Shown piece by piece: positions 44,690 to 54,565 of a DNA stretch of 59,752 nucleotides; the stretch's first letter is position 1, and each line of letters opens with the position of its first letter. Position numbers and translations under genes: made by a program. The DNA is from an uncultured cyanobacterium. Its GTDB lineage: Bacteria > Cyanobacteriota > Cyanobacteriia > PCC-6307 > Cyanobiaceae. A model generated the notes under the pieces. The model had not been told where the DNA came from. It was given only the letters and a program-made list of their open reading frames with translations, and did no database searches. The stretch lies in the NCBI GenBank assembly GCA_903856805.1, contig CAIOCZ010000142.1, positions 1 through 59,752 on the forward strand, in the 5' to 3' direction.

Positions 44690-46813
44690 TCAGCCGTCGG
44701 GGCGGGTGGCCGCTAAGCGCCAGGTTTGGCCATCGCGACCAAAGATGTAGAGGTTGTGCAGGGTGGTTGGTGCGGTGCGTTCCAGCACGGTGCCACTGAT
44801 GTCGTTGCGGCTGTCGCTGTAGGCGAGTTCCGCGGCGATCACGATCCGGGCGGGGGTGCTGGAACGGATCTGGACATCCTTCACTTGGATATTGAGCGCT
44901 TGCTTCTGCCCGCGACCCGCGTCCTCACGGCGCTCGGTTTCCAGCCGGGCGATCGCTTCGGGCCGGGCGATCTGGTCGAGTCCTGCTGGGGTGGGTTGGC
45001 CCGCCAACACGCTGGCTTTGGCGTTCAGCCAGGCCTCCAGCACTTGCTGGAGCTGGGGCGCGGAGGGGGAGGCCATGGTGAGGGCCGTAGGGCGGCTCGG
45101 CGATGGGGCAGGGGTCCCTGGAGCTGGGGCGGAGGGCGGCTGGTCAGCAACCTTCCCCGCTGGGGCTGAAGGAGTTGGGGCCGCGGTGCCGCTGCTGGGG
45201 GGCTGGGTCGGCGGGACCACCGACAGCTTCGTGACGGGCCCGGGCGGGGGGGGCGATCCTGGGCGAGGCTTGAGTAGCCAGGCGCCGCCTATCGCCAGGG
45301 CGATGGCGCCGACACCGGCAAGCAGCCAGGGCTTGACTACCGCTCCACGATCGCCTCCTTCAGGCCAGCGCAGCCATTCGGGTCGTTGCCAGGAGCCCAG
45401 GGACCAGCCCTCCGCTTCCTCCTCTTCCTCCTCAGGCTGCAGGTGGCGCGACTGCTGAACGATGGGATCGGAGACCGAGGTCGTGGAGAAGGGCGAGCCG
45501 AAGGGACGGTCAAAGCTGGAGCCGAAGTCACCGCTGAAATCCGAGGCCAGGGGTGCGCCGAGATCGGGGCCGGCGGTCGCTGGGCTGAATCGGGTGGGCT
45601 GGGCCGCGGGTGTGGCGGGCGCGGCGCCCTGGAGGCGGCCGCGGCGGCGGTCCTCCCGCTCCACAAAGTTCACGACGTCACGGTCACTGAAATAGGCCTC
45701 CAGGTCAGCGTCCCCGTCGAGATCCCGATAGCCGGTCAGAACATCGCGGTTGAGCCAGTCCCGGCAGTAGGCACAAAGTTGGGCCAGGGGATCGGAGCTC
45801 TGACCGGCGGCCCATTGGCGCAGGGCCTCATCGGCACCCGCTTCAAAGCTGGACCGGGCCCGATCCACGTCCCCAAGGAGGAGATGCAGGTTGGCCAGCA
45901 GGGGCTCGATGGCTGGACGGTCGCTGGCCACCAGCCGATCCCGGGCGGCAACGATCCGCTCGGGTTTGCGCTGGGCAAAGCCTGAGGCCGTCAGAGCGAT
46001 GCTGGCGTGGAAATTGGCCGCCTTGGATCCGGAATCTCCCCAACGGCTGAACAGGTCGACCTGCTCTTGAATGGTGAGAAAGCTGCGGATCTGTTGGAAA
46101 AAAGCCTGGAACTCCTCGTTGTTGAGGTCCGGATCCCGTTCCCCTTCCAGGCCCCCGCGTCGTTCCACCATTTGTTCCAACAGGGCCAACCCCTCACGGC
46201 GCTCGGCCCCGGAGGCCCGATCCCTGCTGAGCAGATCCAGAACTCGATACGGAGTCAGCCGCTCCAAGTTGCGCTGAAGGCGTTCCCGCAGCTCTGGCCG
46301 TTGGCCCATGCGCTGCAACAGTTGCAGGGCCTGTTGGAGGGTCTGGGCGGCGGCTTCATAGCGGCGTTGATGGTGGTATTCCTCGGCGCCGGCCAGGCCC
46401 GCCAGGCCCGCCAGCAGGGTGAGGTCCGCTTCGCGGCTGCTGCCCAGGGCCGGAGCCTGGGGGGGCTGAAGGCTCCGGGAGGCCAATTCAAAACAGTCAA
46501 TCGCTTGGCCGGCCTCCAGGAGAAGCAGCAGCCCCGCCACCTCCCGTGGACTTGGGACATCCAGGGCTGGCATTACAGGGTCGCTGGAGGCGTTTAAGGC
46601 GGTGAGCGCCGCCTCATAGCTGGCCCGCCGTTGCTCATCGCTGAGGAGGTCGGCACTGGCTCGGAGGAGCTGTTCCCGTGCCTCAAGGGTGTCCTGACTG
46701 AAGCCCTCGTCCGGGGGACGGGTCAGCCGCTGTTGAAGGGAATGCAGCACCGATTGGGCATCCGTGCTCGGGCCCACGCCTAGCAGGCGAAAGTGATCGA
46801 TCGGCAGCTCCAA
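44690..46813 (-). CDS. ftn2: ARC6/Ftn2-like cell division protein
   Basis: A 707-residue bitopic inner-membrane protein that anchors FtsZ filaments at midcell in cyanobacteria. The N-terminal DnaJ-like stretch (DHFRLLGVGPSTDAQSVL, then SDEQRRASYEAAL) is cytoplasmic. A helical middle region carries PYRVLDLLSRD at about 185. There is one membrane helix (about 494-513), then a Pro/Ser/Ala-rich linker and the C-terminal IMS/DUF4101 domain (about 588-705). This is the arrangement of Ftn2/ZipN. It is immediately downstream of a second protein of the same family, 42 bases away. Confidence 0.9.
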   Translation of the reverse strand: MELPIDHFRLLGVGPSTDAQSVLHSLQQRLTRPPDEGFSQDTLEAREQLLRASADLLSDEQRRASYEAALTALNASSDPVMPALDVPSPREVAGLLLLLEAGQAIDCFELASRSLQPPQAPALGSSREADLTLLAGLAGLAGAEEYHHQRRYEAAAQTLQQALQLLQRMGQRPELRERLQRNLERLTPYRVLDLLSRDRASGAERREGLALLEQMVERRGGLEGERDPDLNNEEFQAFFQQIRSFLTIQEQVDLFSRWGDSGSKAANFHASIALTASGFAQRKPERIVAARDRLVASDRPAIEPLLANLHLLLGDVDRARSSFEAGADEALRQWAAGQSSDPLAQLCAYCRDWLNRDVLTGYRDLDGDADLEAYFSDRDVVNFVEREDRRRGRLQGAAPATPAAQPTRFSPATAGPDLGAPLASDFSGDFGSSFDRPFGSPFSTTSVSDPIVQQSRHLQPEEEEEEAEGWSLGSWQRPEWLRWPEGGDRGAVVKPWLLAGVGAIALAIGGAWLLKPRPGSPPPPGPVTKLSVVPPTQPPSSGTAAPTPSAPAGKVADQPPSAPAPGTPAPSPSRPTALTMASPSAPQLQQVLEAWLNAKASVLAGQPTPAGLDQIARPEAIARLETERREDAGRGQKQALNIQVKDVQIRSSTPARIVIAAELAYSDSRNDISGTVLERTAPTTLHNLYIFGRDGQTWRLAATRPDG

Positions 46814-46855
46814 CCGCTTATCCAGTTTGTTGGGGGCAAGTGTAAGGATCGAGGA

Positions 46856-48883
46856 TCATGCGGGCCCCCCCTGCAGGGGATCGCTGATCTCAGCGAGGGG
46901 TTCGCCAGGGGCGGTCTGATTCCAGGCACTGAGCTTCCAGCTGCCATCGGTGCGGGTGAAGGTGTAGGTGTTGCGCAGGCGCATCAGTCGATTGCGTTCC
47001 ACCACCGTGCCGTTGGCATCGGCGATCTCATCGGCGTAGCGAATCTGGGCGGCGATGGTGATTTGCTCATCCGAGCGCTCCACCACTTGGATCCGTTCGA
47101 CGCGTGAGAGCGTTTTCTGGGTGAGTTGGCGCTCGGCATCCCCTTCGCGCAAGGTCTTCAAGGCCGCCACCATCGAGCCTGAGGCAAACCCGTGTAACGG
47201 TTGGAGCGGAGTTTTACCCGCCAGGACCTGGGCCTTCATGTCCAGCCAACCCTGCAGAAGCGCCTTGACCTCCCCAGCCGTCGGGGCCGACGCGCGCAGC
47301 GGGGCAATCGAGGGAGGCCCGCCGCTGTTTTTGGCTACCGCACGGGTCGCGGAGGTCCGTCCCGTGGAGCGGCTGGCAGAGTCTGGGGAGGGGCTGACGG
47401 AGGCCGTCGGGGCGGCGGGGGTGCGTGCCTCCGTCCAGAGATGGGCGGCACCCTGGATCCCCAGGGTCAGGCCAGCTCCGAGCAGGGTGAAGGCCACCGG
47501 GGCCATGTCGCGAGGGTGAACAGGATTGCCGTCGGGTTGGATCCAGTTTCTGGCCCGCTGGGCAGGGGTGACGTCGCTGCTCCTGGCGACCCGGCGGAGG
47601 GGTGCGGCAGGACGCGGCATGGGGAGTTGGGCCGGCGCCACTCCTTCCTCTCCGAAGCTGAAAACCGGGAGGCTCTCCTCCTGTTTGGGCAGGCTGGGCA
47701 GACTGGCCAAGGAGCCCAGCCCGGTGGTTTCGCGGGCATTGAGATAGGCCAAGACCTGCCGATCCCGGAACCACGACTCCAGGTCCACATTGGGCTGGCT
47801 GTCTATGCAGCCAGGCAGGACCTGCAGGCTCAGCCATTGATGGCAGTCTTTCCAGAGGCGCTCCAGACGGATCCTTGATTGATCGGCCGTTTCCGGGATC
47901 TCGTCCCGTTCTTTGCCGCTGGCTGCCGTCTGGACGTCTTCGTCAAGGGCGAGAGCCCAGGCCACGTCGCCGAGCAGGAGGTACAGCCAGGACAGCATCT
48001 GGTCATCGCTGCCATGGTCGCCCTGTTCGAGGCGGCCCAGCACTTGTTCGAGGCGATCCGGTTTGCGCTGTTGGAAGCCCGTGGCCACCATGGCTTCCGC
48101 CCAGGGGCGCAGGGCCGTGGGATCACCCGCCAGGTAACTGCGGTCGCAGCAATCGCTCCATTCCTGTTGGGTGAGAAAGGTACGGATCTGGCTCTGGAAG
48201 GAGCCGAAGGCCTTCTGGTCGAAGGCCACCTCCGCATCCCCCGGTCCGGTCAGCCCCCCGCAGCGGCTGATCAGGCTGTCAAGGAGCTCCAGGCCACGCC
48301 GTCGCGCGACGGCATCGCCGGGCTCACGGCTCAGAAGGTCAAGCACTCGGTAGGGCACCAGCCTGTCCCGTTCGAGTTGAAGGTCTGCACAGGCAGCCTG
48401 GGCGCCGAGGGGGCCCAGCTGACCGATGCCTCGGGCCAGAATCTGATCCTCGGCTTCAAAGCGACGTTCCTCGTGGAGGGCTTGCGCTGCGGCCTGACAA
48501 CTGTGGGCTAACAGGACCTGCAGGTCCTGGCGCAGGGGATCTTCGGGGTTGGAGGCCGTGCTGGCGACGATCCGATGACTGAGGTCTTCCGCTTGCTCAT
48601 AAGCCGTAAGGCCCGCGCCTGTTTCAAGTTGAAGCACCAGCTGGGCGAGCTCGGAGGCAGGGCCCTGGGGGGGAACGGCGGGTTCTGCGCGCAGGGCAGC
48701 GGCGGCGTGTTCGAGCCAGGCGGTGCGTGCGTTCAGGAGGGGGGGGCTGAACGTCCCCCAGGCCGGAGGGTTGAGCCGATGGGTCAGAGCCATGGCGATG
48801 GTTGCCTTCTCCACCTGGCCCCCTTCGGCGGGGGGCAACCCGAGAAGAGAAGCTGGTTCAAGCGACTTGGTCACGGTCGTCAC
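46856..48883 (-). CDS. ARC6/Ftn2-like protein, divergent tandem paralogue
   Basis: A 675-residue protein with the same order of parts as its downstream neighbour: a degraded DnaJ-like start (SLLGLPPAEGGQVEKATI), a helical middle with VPYRVLDLLSRE (about 175), one membrane helix (about 456-478), a linker, and a C-terminal DUF4101/IMS domain (LLQGWLDMKAQVLAGKTPLQPL to the end). Sequence identity to the neighbour is clearly partial, so the duplication is old. It may mark division of labour as ARC6 and PARC6 show in plastids. The exact function is not known here. It starts in the divergent gap with pdhA. Confidence 0.82.
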   Translation of the reverse strand: MTTVTKSLEPASLLGLPPAEGGQVEKATIAMALTHRLNPPAWGTFSPPLLNARTAWLEHAAAALRAEPAVPPQGPASELAQLVLQLETGAGLTAYEQAEDLSHRIVASTASNPEDPLRQDLQVLLAHSCQAAAQALHEERRFEAEDQILARGIGQLGPLGAQAACADLQLERDRLVPYRVLDLLSREPGDAVARRRGLELLDSLISRCGGLTGPGDAEVAFDQKAFGSFQSQIRTFLTQQEWSDCCDRSYLAGDPTALRPWAEAMVATGFQQRKPDRLEQVLGRLEQGDHGSDDQMLSWLYLLLGDVAWALALDEDVQTAASGKERDEIPETADQSRIRLERLWKDCHQWLSLQVLPGCIDSQPNVDLESWFRDRQVLAYLNARETTGLGSLASLPSLPKQEESLPVFSFGEEGVAPAQLPMPRPAAPLRRVARSSDVTPAQRARNWIQPDGNPVHPRDMAPVAFTLLGAGLTLGIQGAAHLWTEARTPAAPTASVSPSPDSASRSTGRTSATRAVAKNSGGPPSIAPLRASAPTAGEVKALLQGWLDMKAQVLAGKTPLQPLHGFASGSMVAALKTLREGDAERQLTQKTLSRVERIQVVERSDEQITIAAQIRYADEIADANGTVVERNRLMRLRNTYTFTRTDGSWKLSAWNQTAPGEPLAEISDPLQGGPA

Positions 48884-49156
48884 GGGCGAGGGGAGAGAAT
48901 CGCTGGGAACTCCATGCCACTTCTAGTTTGGGACTCTGGAGACGGCTTGCCGTTGGGGGAGGTCACGGAGAAAACAGAAGTGGAATGACGGCGGTGGCCG
49001 CAGAGCACCCTGCTCCATGGGCACGGCGGGTTGCAGCATCTCATTCGACTTTAAGGGCGACTTGCAGCAAGTTCACCGGGCACCTCTGCCCATGAACAGT
49101 CCGGTGAGGAGGGACCTCCTACAGTCGGCGAACCCCTAGCCAGGACCCTTAGACAG
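48884..49156. promoter_or_regulatory. Divergent intergenic region of the ARC6-like gene and pdhA
   Basis: A 273-base gap between divergent genes that must hold both promoters. Nothing coding is seen. A GGAGG/CCTCC inverted pair (49107-49119) lies about 40 bases before pdhA, and TACAGT at 49120-49125 could be its -10 box, though a matching -35 is not evident. Confidence 0.4.
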
Positions 49157-50257
49157 ATGAGCCAAGAGGTCGTCTCTTCTTCCCAGGCCCCTGCTCTGTC
49201 CATTCCTTGCACCGATAGTGCGGGGCCCCACGCCGAGCGGCTGGAAAAGCTTTTCCCCGCGGAACCAGCCTCCATCACCCGTGAGGATGGCCTTGTTCTT
49301 TATCGCGACATGGTGCTCGGCCGACGATTTGAGGATAAGTGTGCCGAGATGTACTACCGCGGCAAGATGTTTGGTTTTGTTCATCTCTACAACGGTCAGG
49401 AGGCAGTCAGTACCGGCGTGATCAAGGCCATGAGGCTCCAGCACGATTGGTTTTGCAGTACCTATCGTGATCATGTCCATGCTTTGAGTTGTGGTGTGCC
49501 GGCGAGGGAGGTGATGAGCGAGCTGTTCGGTAAGGCCACAGGTTGCAGCAAGGGCCGTGGCGGCTCGATGCATCTGTTTTCCCGTGAACACCATCTGCTT
49601 GGTGGCTATGCCTTCATCGGTGAAGGGATTCCTGTGGCGCTTGGTTCTGCGTTCACGAGCCGCTACAAAAGGGAGGCCCTTGGCGATGCCGGTAGTGATT
49701 CAGTTACGGCAGCTTTCTTTGGTGATGGCACCTGCAATATAGGCCAATTCTTTGAATGCCTCAACATGGCTTCTTTGTGGAAACTGCCGATTTTATTTGT
49801 TGTTGAAAATAATAAATGGGCGATCGGCATGGATCACAACCGGGCCACCAGTGATCCGGAAATTTGGCGCAAGGCTGAAGCTTTCGGCATGCCCGGCGAG
49901 GAGGTGGATGGTATGGATGTGCTGGCCGTCCGGGCTGCTGCCCAGAGGGCTATTGAACGGGCCCGGGCGGGCGAGGGGCCAACCCTGCTTGAATGTTTGA
50001 CCTACCGGTTCCGTGGCCACTCGTTGGCTGATCCGGACGAGCTCCGTTCCTCAGCGGAGAAAGAATTCTGGGCCAAGCGCGATCCAATTAAGGCTCTGGC
50101 GTCTCGCCTGGTGGAGCACCATCTCGCTACGGCCGCCGATCTTGAAGCCCTCGATCGGGAGGTGGATGAGGAAGTCAACGACTGTGTGGAATTTGCTTTG
50201 GCGGCCCCTGAGCCCGATGGTGAGGAACTCACCAAATACATCTGGGCTGAGGACTGA
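49157..50257 (+). CDS. pdhA: Pyruvate dehydrogenase E1 component, alpha subunit
   Basis: The thiamine-diphosphate subunit of pyruvate dehydrogenase, which makes acetyl-CoA. The 366-residue protein has the [12 protein letters not shown] segment, RGGSMHLFS, and the ThDP motif from [17 protein letters not shown] to the NN of [26 protein letters not shown] loop carries the phosphorylation-type serine position of the family. Its start at ATG 49157 gives a normal length. It converges with the sigma factor gene, with 13 bases between the stops. The beta subunit and E2/E3 are not in the window, which is usual in cyanobacteria. Confidence 0.96.
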   Translation: MSQEVVSSSQAPALSIPCTDSAGPHAERLEKLFPAEPASITREDGLVLYRDMVLGRRFEDKCAEMYYRGKMFGFVHLYNGQEAVSTGVIKAMRLQHDWFCSTYRDHVHALSCGVPAREVMSELFGKATGCSKGRGGSMHLFSREHHLLGGYAFIGEGIPVALGSAFTSRYKREALGDAGSDSVTAAFFGDGTCNIGQFFECLNMASLWKLPILFVVENNKWAIGMDHNRATSDPEIWRKAEAFGMPGEEVDGMDVLAVRAAAQRAIERARAGEGPTLLECLTYRFRGHSLADPDELRSSAEKEFWAKRDPIKALASRLVEHHLATAADLEALDREVDEEVNDCVEFALAAPEPDGEELTKYIWAED

Positions 50258-50270
50258 TTCAGGCTCCGCC

Positions 50271-51197
50271 TCAGAGCACGGAGGATTGCCGCCGGGCGAG
50301 GTTCCGCAGCTTGCGGAGAGCCTTGAGTTCAACCTGGCGCACCCGTTCTCTGGAGACCTTGAGCTGGCGACCAATTTCCGCCAGGGTATGGCGCTCGTTC
50401 CCTCCTAATCCGAAGCGCAGGGCCAGCACCTCCCGCTCCTGGTCGCTCAGGTGGCTCATCAGTCGCAGCAGTTGTTCTTGGTGGATGCCCCGTTCCACTA
50501 TCTCTAGGGGCTCCTCGGTGGAACCATCGGGAATCAGGTCGCCGAGGAAACTGCGGCCATCCTCGGCATTGATTGGAGCATCCAAGCTTGAGGTGGTGAG
50601 GGCTTGGCGCAGTAACGAATCGAGTTCGTCGAGCGGCATGCCCATGGCTTCGGCGATTTCGTTCCGATTTGGCATGGCCCCGAGTTTTTGGGCCAGATCC
50701 AGGCTTACCCTGCGGATTGCGCCCAAGCGCTCACTGAGGTGAACAGGGAGACGAATCGTTCGGGACTGGCAGGCGATCGCCCGGGTCATGCTTTGGCGAA
50801 TCCACCAAAATGCATAGGTTGAAAACTTGTAACCGCGGGTGGGGTCAAACTTTTCGACAGCCCGCTCTAGGCCGAGGGACCCCTCTTGAATCAGGTCGAG
50901 TAGCTCCATTCCCTTGCCTTGATATTTTTTGGCTACGCTCACAACTAAGCGGAGGTTGGCTTTCATCATACGCTCCTTAGAGCGGCGACCAATTTTGATG
51001 ATCTTGCGTTCGTGTTCTGAATAATCGTTGCGACTCTGTTCACTTAAAAGCATCATTTTTTGCACCTGATTGCCCAGCTCGATTTCCTCAGATGGGGTCA
51101 GCAGCGGCTCGCGGCCAATGGTGGTCAGATACCAGGTCATGGCGTCTCCCCCCCTGCGGCCAAGACCGTCGCTTGAGCTGACGGAGGAGACGGTCAT
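50271..51197 (-). CDS. Group 2 RNA polymerase sigma-70 factor
   Basis: A 308-residue alternative sigma factor of the RpoD-like non-essential class, typical of cyanobacteria (SigB/SigC/SigD group). Region 1.2 (MTWYLTTIGREPLLTPSEEIELGNQV) is followed by region 2 with LVVSVAKKYQGKGMELLDLIQEGSLGL and FSTYAFWWIRQSMTRAI. Region 3 has LPVHLSERLG and region 4 LALRFGLGGNERHTLAEIGRQL with the helix-turn-helix SRERVRQVE. The acidic region 1.1 of the principal sigma is missing, which fits group 2. A more exact name would need phylogeny. Confidence 0.94.
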   Translation of the reverse strand: MTVSSVSSSDGLGRRGGDAMTWYLTTIGREPLLTPSEEIELGNQVQKMMLLSEQSRNDYSEHERKIIKIGRRSKERMMKANLRLVVSVAKKYQGKGMELLDLIQEGSLGLERAVEKFDPTRGYKFSTYAFWWIRQSMTRAIACQSRTIRLPVHLSERLGAIRRVSLDLAQKLGAMPNRNEIAEAMGMPLDELDSLLRQALTTSSLDAPINAEDGRSFLGDLIPDGSTEEPLEIVERGIHQEQLLRLMSHLSDQEREVLALRFGLGGNERHTLAEIGRQLKVSRERVRQVELKALRKLRNLARRQSSVL

Positions 51198-51324
51198 GGA
51201 ATTGATTCGAAGTGGTATTGACTATCGACTATGAATTCAACCAGGTACCTCTATTTTTATCAACCTTTCGGGTTTTGCTTGCAAAACAACACATTGACCC
51301 CAGTCCTGGTCCCGCATCTGTGTC

Positions 51325-52956
51325 TCATTCTGGAAATCGTGTCAAATCATTCCTGCCGGCTCCGGGTGTGTGGGGATTTCTTGGTTGTTCCGGAGCGCAG
51401 CCGTTTGCCAGGGTGTTGGCCACGTTCAGGGGAGTGCCGCCGGCGAATCCTGCGTGAGCGTGGGCCAGTGCTGAGACCGCGAGCCATTGGGCGTCCCCCC
51501 CGACCGCTGTTCCCTGGAGGGCGGCCATCGCCATGGCGCCGCGGCCTGCGACATAACCCGCCAGAACATCCCCCAGGCCGGCTCGGGCCACGGCAGCGTT
51601 CGCCTTGCCGATCTGCCAGCGGCGTCCGTCCGGGCTGGCGATCACGCTGCGGGCTCCTTTCAGTACAACGGCAGCGCCGCTGCGGCTGGCGGCGGCGCTG
51701 GCCGCATTCAGCGCTGTTTCGCCGACCAGATCAGGAAACAATCGGGCCAGTTCTTCGGGGTGCGGCGTCAACCAGCTCGGGCCGTTCCGATCCTTGAGCC
51801 AGTTGGCAGCTTCGCCCGTTCTCGCCAGCTGGTTAAGACCGTCGGCATCCAGGACCAACAATCCCCTGAACTCCTGAAGGGCCTGCCATCCAGCCCTGGT
51901 GTCGATCCGCTCTCCCATCGCCTCCTCGGGCCCGAGACCAGGTCCCACGAGCACCGCATCCAGTCGCTCCAGCATCGCTACCGTCAGCCCGGCGAGGGTT
52001 TGGTTGCTGGTGGTGCCAGGGGGAGCCTCGGGCACCACATGGGGGAGCAGGGTCCAGATCAAAGAACTCAGTTCGGGGGGCAGTAGGGCCCGCAGGCTGC
52101 CGCAGCCGGAGGCACTGGCCCCCGCCAGGGCCAGATGGGCGGCCCCCGGATAGCTCCGGCTCCCGGCAACTACCAACACCCGACCGCGGCCGTATTTGGC
52201 CATGGCTGTGGGCAAGGTGGGCCACGGAGCGCTGCGGAGATCGGCTGGGGTCAGCCTGAGGGGCTGCTGCCATGGCAACGGAGCCAAGAGGGGCTGGGGC
52301 AGGCCCAGATCAATGCGCTCCAGTTCTCCGACCCATGTCAGGGCCGCGTCCTGCACAAGGCCTTGTTTCAGGAGGCCGAGGCAAAGGGTGCGTTCGGCCT
52401 TGGCGGCGGCTTGCCCCAAGCAGCGCCCGCTTTCGGCACACAGCCCCGTGGGGACGTCCAGCGCCACCAGGCGCTCGGGGCGTTGGCGGTGCCGATCCTG
52501 AAACAGTGCTTCCAGTTCCTCTCCGGGGGGACGGCTCTGGCCGATTCCAAACAGGGCATCGATCCACAGGCTGGGGTGGGCGGGTTCAGGGGGATGGTCA
52601 AGCCGGGGAATGCCCAGCCAGCGGGCATGGCGGAGGTGGGCTTCACAGAGCGGTTTGTGCCGCTCGAACGGACTCCAAATCTGCACGGTCCAGCCCGCCA
52701 GGTGCAGTTCCCGGGCCACCACCAGTCCATCGCCGCCATTGTGTCCCGGTCCCACCATCACCACGGCCGCGTTACGGGGGCCGTAGCGCCCCATCAGACG
52801 CCTGCTCATCGCCAGGGCCGCCTTCTCCATCAGCGCCTCCACCGGTAGGCCGCTCTGGAACAACTGGGCTTCGAGGGCCGCCATCTGGGCACTGCTCACC
52901 AGCAGGTGCTCCGCGTCACGGAGGGGCCACGGGGTCGGAAGCGGCGGATCGGGCAC
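51325..52956 (-). CDS. nnr: Bifunctional NAD(P)HX epimerase/dehydratase
   Basis: Repairs hydrated NAD(P)H. The N-terminal epimerase (YjeF_N) has MEKAALAMSRRLM and VGPGHNGGDGLVVARELHLAG. The C-terminal ADP-dependent dehydratase begins near the KYGRGRVLVVAGSRSYPGAAHLA glycine strand and holds AVARAGLGDVLAG. GTG 52956 gives 543 residues and leaves 58 bases to the divergent mnmA start. A longer frame to 53226 would run into mnmA on the opposite strand and is not used. The dehydratase motif has Leu where Thr/Ser is common in the G-x-GD loop. Confidence 0.9.
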   Translation of the reverse strand: MPDPPLPTPWPLRDAEHLLVSSAQMAALEAQLFQSGLPVEALMEKAALAMSRRLMGRYGPRNAAVVMVGPGHNGGDGLVVARELHLAGWTVQIWSPFERHKPLCEAHLRHARWLGIPRLDHPPEPAHPSLWIDALFGIGQSRPPGEELEALFQDRHRQRPERLVALDVPTGLCAESGRCLGQAAAKAERTLCLGLLKQGLVQDAALTWVGELERIDLGLPQPLLAPLPWQQPLRLTPADLRSAPWPTLPTAMAKYGRGRVLVVAGSRSYPGAAHLALAGASASGCGSLRALLPPELSSLIWTLLPHVVPEAPPGTTSNQTLAGLTVAMLERLDAVLVGPGLGPEEAMGERIDTRAGWQALQEFRGLLVLDADGLNQLARTGEAANWLKDRNGPSWLTPHPEELARLFPDLVGETALNAASAAASRSGAAVVLKGARSVIASPDGRRWQIGKANAAVARAGLGDVLAGYVAGRGAMAMAALQGTAVGGDAQWLAVSALAHAHAGFAGGTPLNVANTLANGCAPEQPRNPHTPGAGRNDLTRFPE

Positions 52957-53014
52957 GACGTTTGGACCCGGTGCCTCTTCATGATGGGGATGATGCCCCT
53001 GTTCGCCCACGTCC

Positions 53015-54226
53015 GTGCCCAGTGTCCCGTTCGCAGGCTGTGATCTCCAGGCCCCCTGCGCAACCCCATCGGGTCGCGCCGCGCTGGATCGGCTGCAGGC
53101 CTGGCCCGGTGAGCATCGGGTGGCCGTCGGTCTTTCAGGCGGGGTCGACAGCTCCCTCACCGCTGCCCTGCTGGTGGCGGCCGGCTGGCAGGTCGAGGGG
53201 CTGACCCTGTGGTTGATGAGTGGCAAGGGGGCCTGTTGTGCCGAGGGATTGGTCGATGCGGCCGCCGTCTGTGAGCAATTGGGGGTCCCCCATCACGTTG
53301 TGGATAGCCGCCAGCAGTTTCGGGAGCAGATCGTTGACTTTTTGGTGAAGGGCTATGCGGAGGGGGTGACACCCCTGCCCTGTTCCCGCTGCAACCGGGA
53401 GGTCAAATTCGCTCCCATGCTCCATTGGGCCAGGCAGGAGCGTGGGTTGGAACGCATCGCCACGGGCCACTACGCCCGGGTTCGCCACGCTGAGGCAGCG
53501 GATCCCCTTCCGGTTCCGGGAGACGGGGTCGGTCGTCATCAATTGCTGCGCGGCCGGGACGCCCGTAAGGACCAGAGCTATTTCCTCTACGACTTGCCCC
53601 AGGATGTGCTCGGCAAGCTGGTGTTTCCGCTTGGCGAATTGTGCAAGGACGACACCCGCGCCGAAGCGGCCCGATTAGGGCTTCGTACGGCATCGAAAGC
53701 GGAAAGTCAGGATCTCTGTCTGGCCGATCATCATGGCTCGATGCGGGCCTTTCTCGATGCTTATTTGACGCCGCGACCCGGGGACATCGTGCTTGTCGAT
53801 GGCACCGTCATCGGCCACCACGATGGCATTGAGCACTTCACCATCGGCCAGCGCAAGGGCCTGGGGGTCGCTTGGCGCGAGCCGTTGCATGTGGTGCGTC
53901 TTGATGCCCAGCGCCAGCAGGTGGTTGTGGCGCCGCGGGCCGAGGCGGCCCGTTCCAGCTGCACGGTGGGCGCAATCAATTGGGTGTCGATGGCGCCCCC
54001 AGCCGAGCCCCTGGCGGTGCAGGTGCAGGTGCGCTACCGAAGCGAGCCGGTTTCGGCCCTGTTCACCCCCTTGCCCACCCAGGACGTCGATCGCGCCGCT
54101 GCTCGACCCAGCCGGGGCCGCCTTGATTTCGCCGTGCCCCAGTTTTCGATCACGCCAGGTCAGGCCGCCGTCTTCTACGCCGAAGACGTCTTGTTGGGCG
54201 GGGGGCTGATTCAGATCGAGACCTGA
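53015..54226 (+). CDS. mnmA: tRNA 2-thiouridine(34) synthase MnmA
   Basis: Thiolates U34 of tRNA-Lys/Glu/Gln. The 403-residue protein starts at GTG 53015 and reaches the PP-loop [21 protein letters not shown] at about residue 38. [10 protein letters not shown] supplies the first active cysteine and ATGHYARV the tRNA-binding element. The downstream [20 protein letters not shown]-like region and GQRKGLGV segment match the family. It diverges from nnr and converges with the 2Fe-2S gene with 4 bases between the stops. Confidence 0.94.
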   Translation: MPSVPFAGCDLQAPCATPSGRAALDRLQAWPGEHRVAVGLSGGVDSSLTAALLVAAGWQVEGLTLWLMSGKGACCAEGLVDAAAVCEQLGVPHHVVDSRQQFREQIVDFLVKGYAEGVTPLPCSRCNREVKFAPMLHWARQERGLERIATGHYARVRHAEAADPLPVPGDGVGRHQLLRGRDARKDQSYFLYDLPQDVLGKLVFPLGELCKDDTRAEAARLGLRTASKAESQDLCLADHHGSMRAFLDAYLTPRPGDIVLVDGTVIGHHDGIEHFTIGQRKGLGVAWREPLHVVRLDAQRQQVVVAPRAEAARSSCTVGAINWVSMAPPAEPLAVQVQVRYRSEPVSALFTPLPTQDVDRAAARPSRGRLDFAVPQFSITPGQAAVFYAEDVLLGGGLIQIET

Positions 54227-54230
54227 GGGG

Positions 54231-54476
54231 TCACCAGGCGGGGTCGCTGGCTAATTGGACCACCAAGCCGCCGCCGGACGCGGCCGGCACCGTGGCGATG
54301 CAGGCGCGGATCACCGCGTCGTTCACATCGATTTCGCAGGCACCGCAGCTGCCGTTCAAGCACCCCGTAGGGATGGTCACACCGGCCTCGCGGGCGGCTT
54401 GCAGCCAGTCTTGCCCCACCGTGGCCCTGCGGCTGAGGCCATCCCCCCAATGAATCGTGACCGTCGGGGTTGCCAT
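54231..54476 (-). CDS. Short [2Fe-2S] ferredoxin-like protein
   Basis: An 81-residue iron-sulfur protein. The cluster ligands are Cys39, Cys44, Cys47 (in TGCLNGSCGACEID) and Cys59. The spacing C-x4-C-x2-C-x11-C differs from plant-type ferredoxins, which have about 29 residues before the last ligand, and equals that of the N-terminal cluster domain of molybdenum hydroxylases. It is the product of ATG 54476; the frame upstream to 54524 is not needed. It would be a soluble electron carrier or a domain partner. The start is 90 bases from the cobQ stop on the same strand. Confidence 0.8.
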   Translation of the reverse strand: MATPTVTIHWGDGLSRRATVGQDWLQAAREAGVTIPTGCLNGSCGACEIDVNDAVIRACIATVPAASGGGLVVQLASDPAW

Positions 54477-54565
54477 GGGACTACTCCACCAGTGTTGGTC
54501 CTTTGCGCGAAGTCGCTTCGCCACAACAACAACCCGTTACAGCCTATCAGGCCGATTTGGGGGAT

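Noticed and set aside
52957-53226. Upstream extension of nnr
   Set aside because: It would overlap the start of the opposite-strand mnmA and adds no conserved residues.
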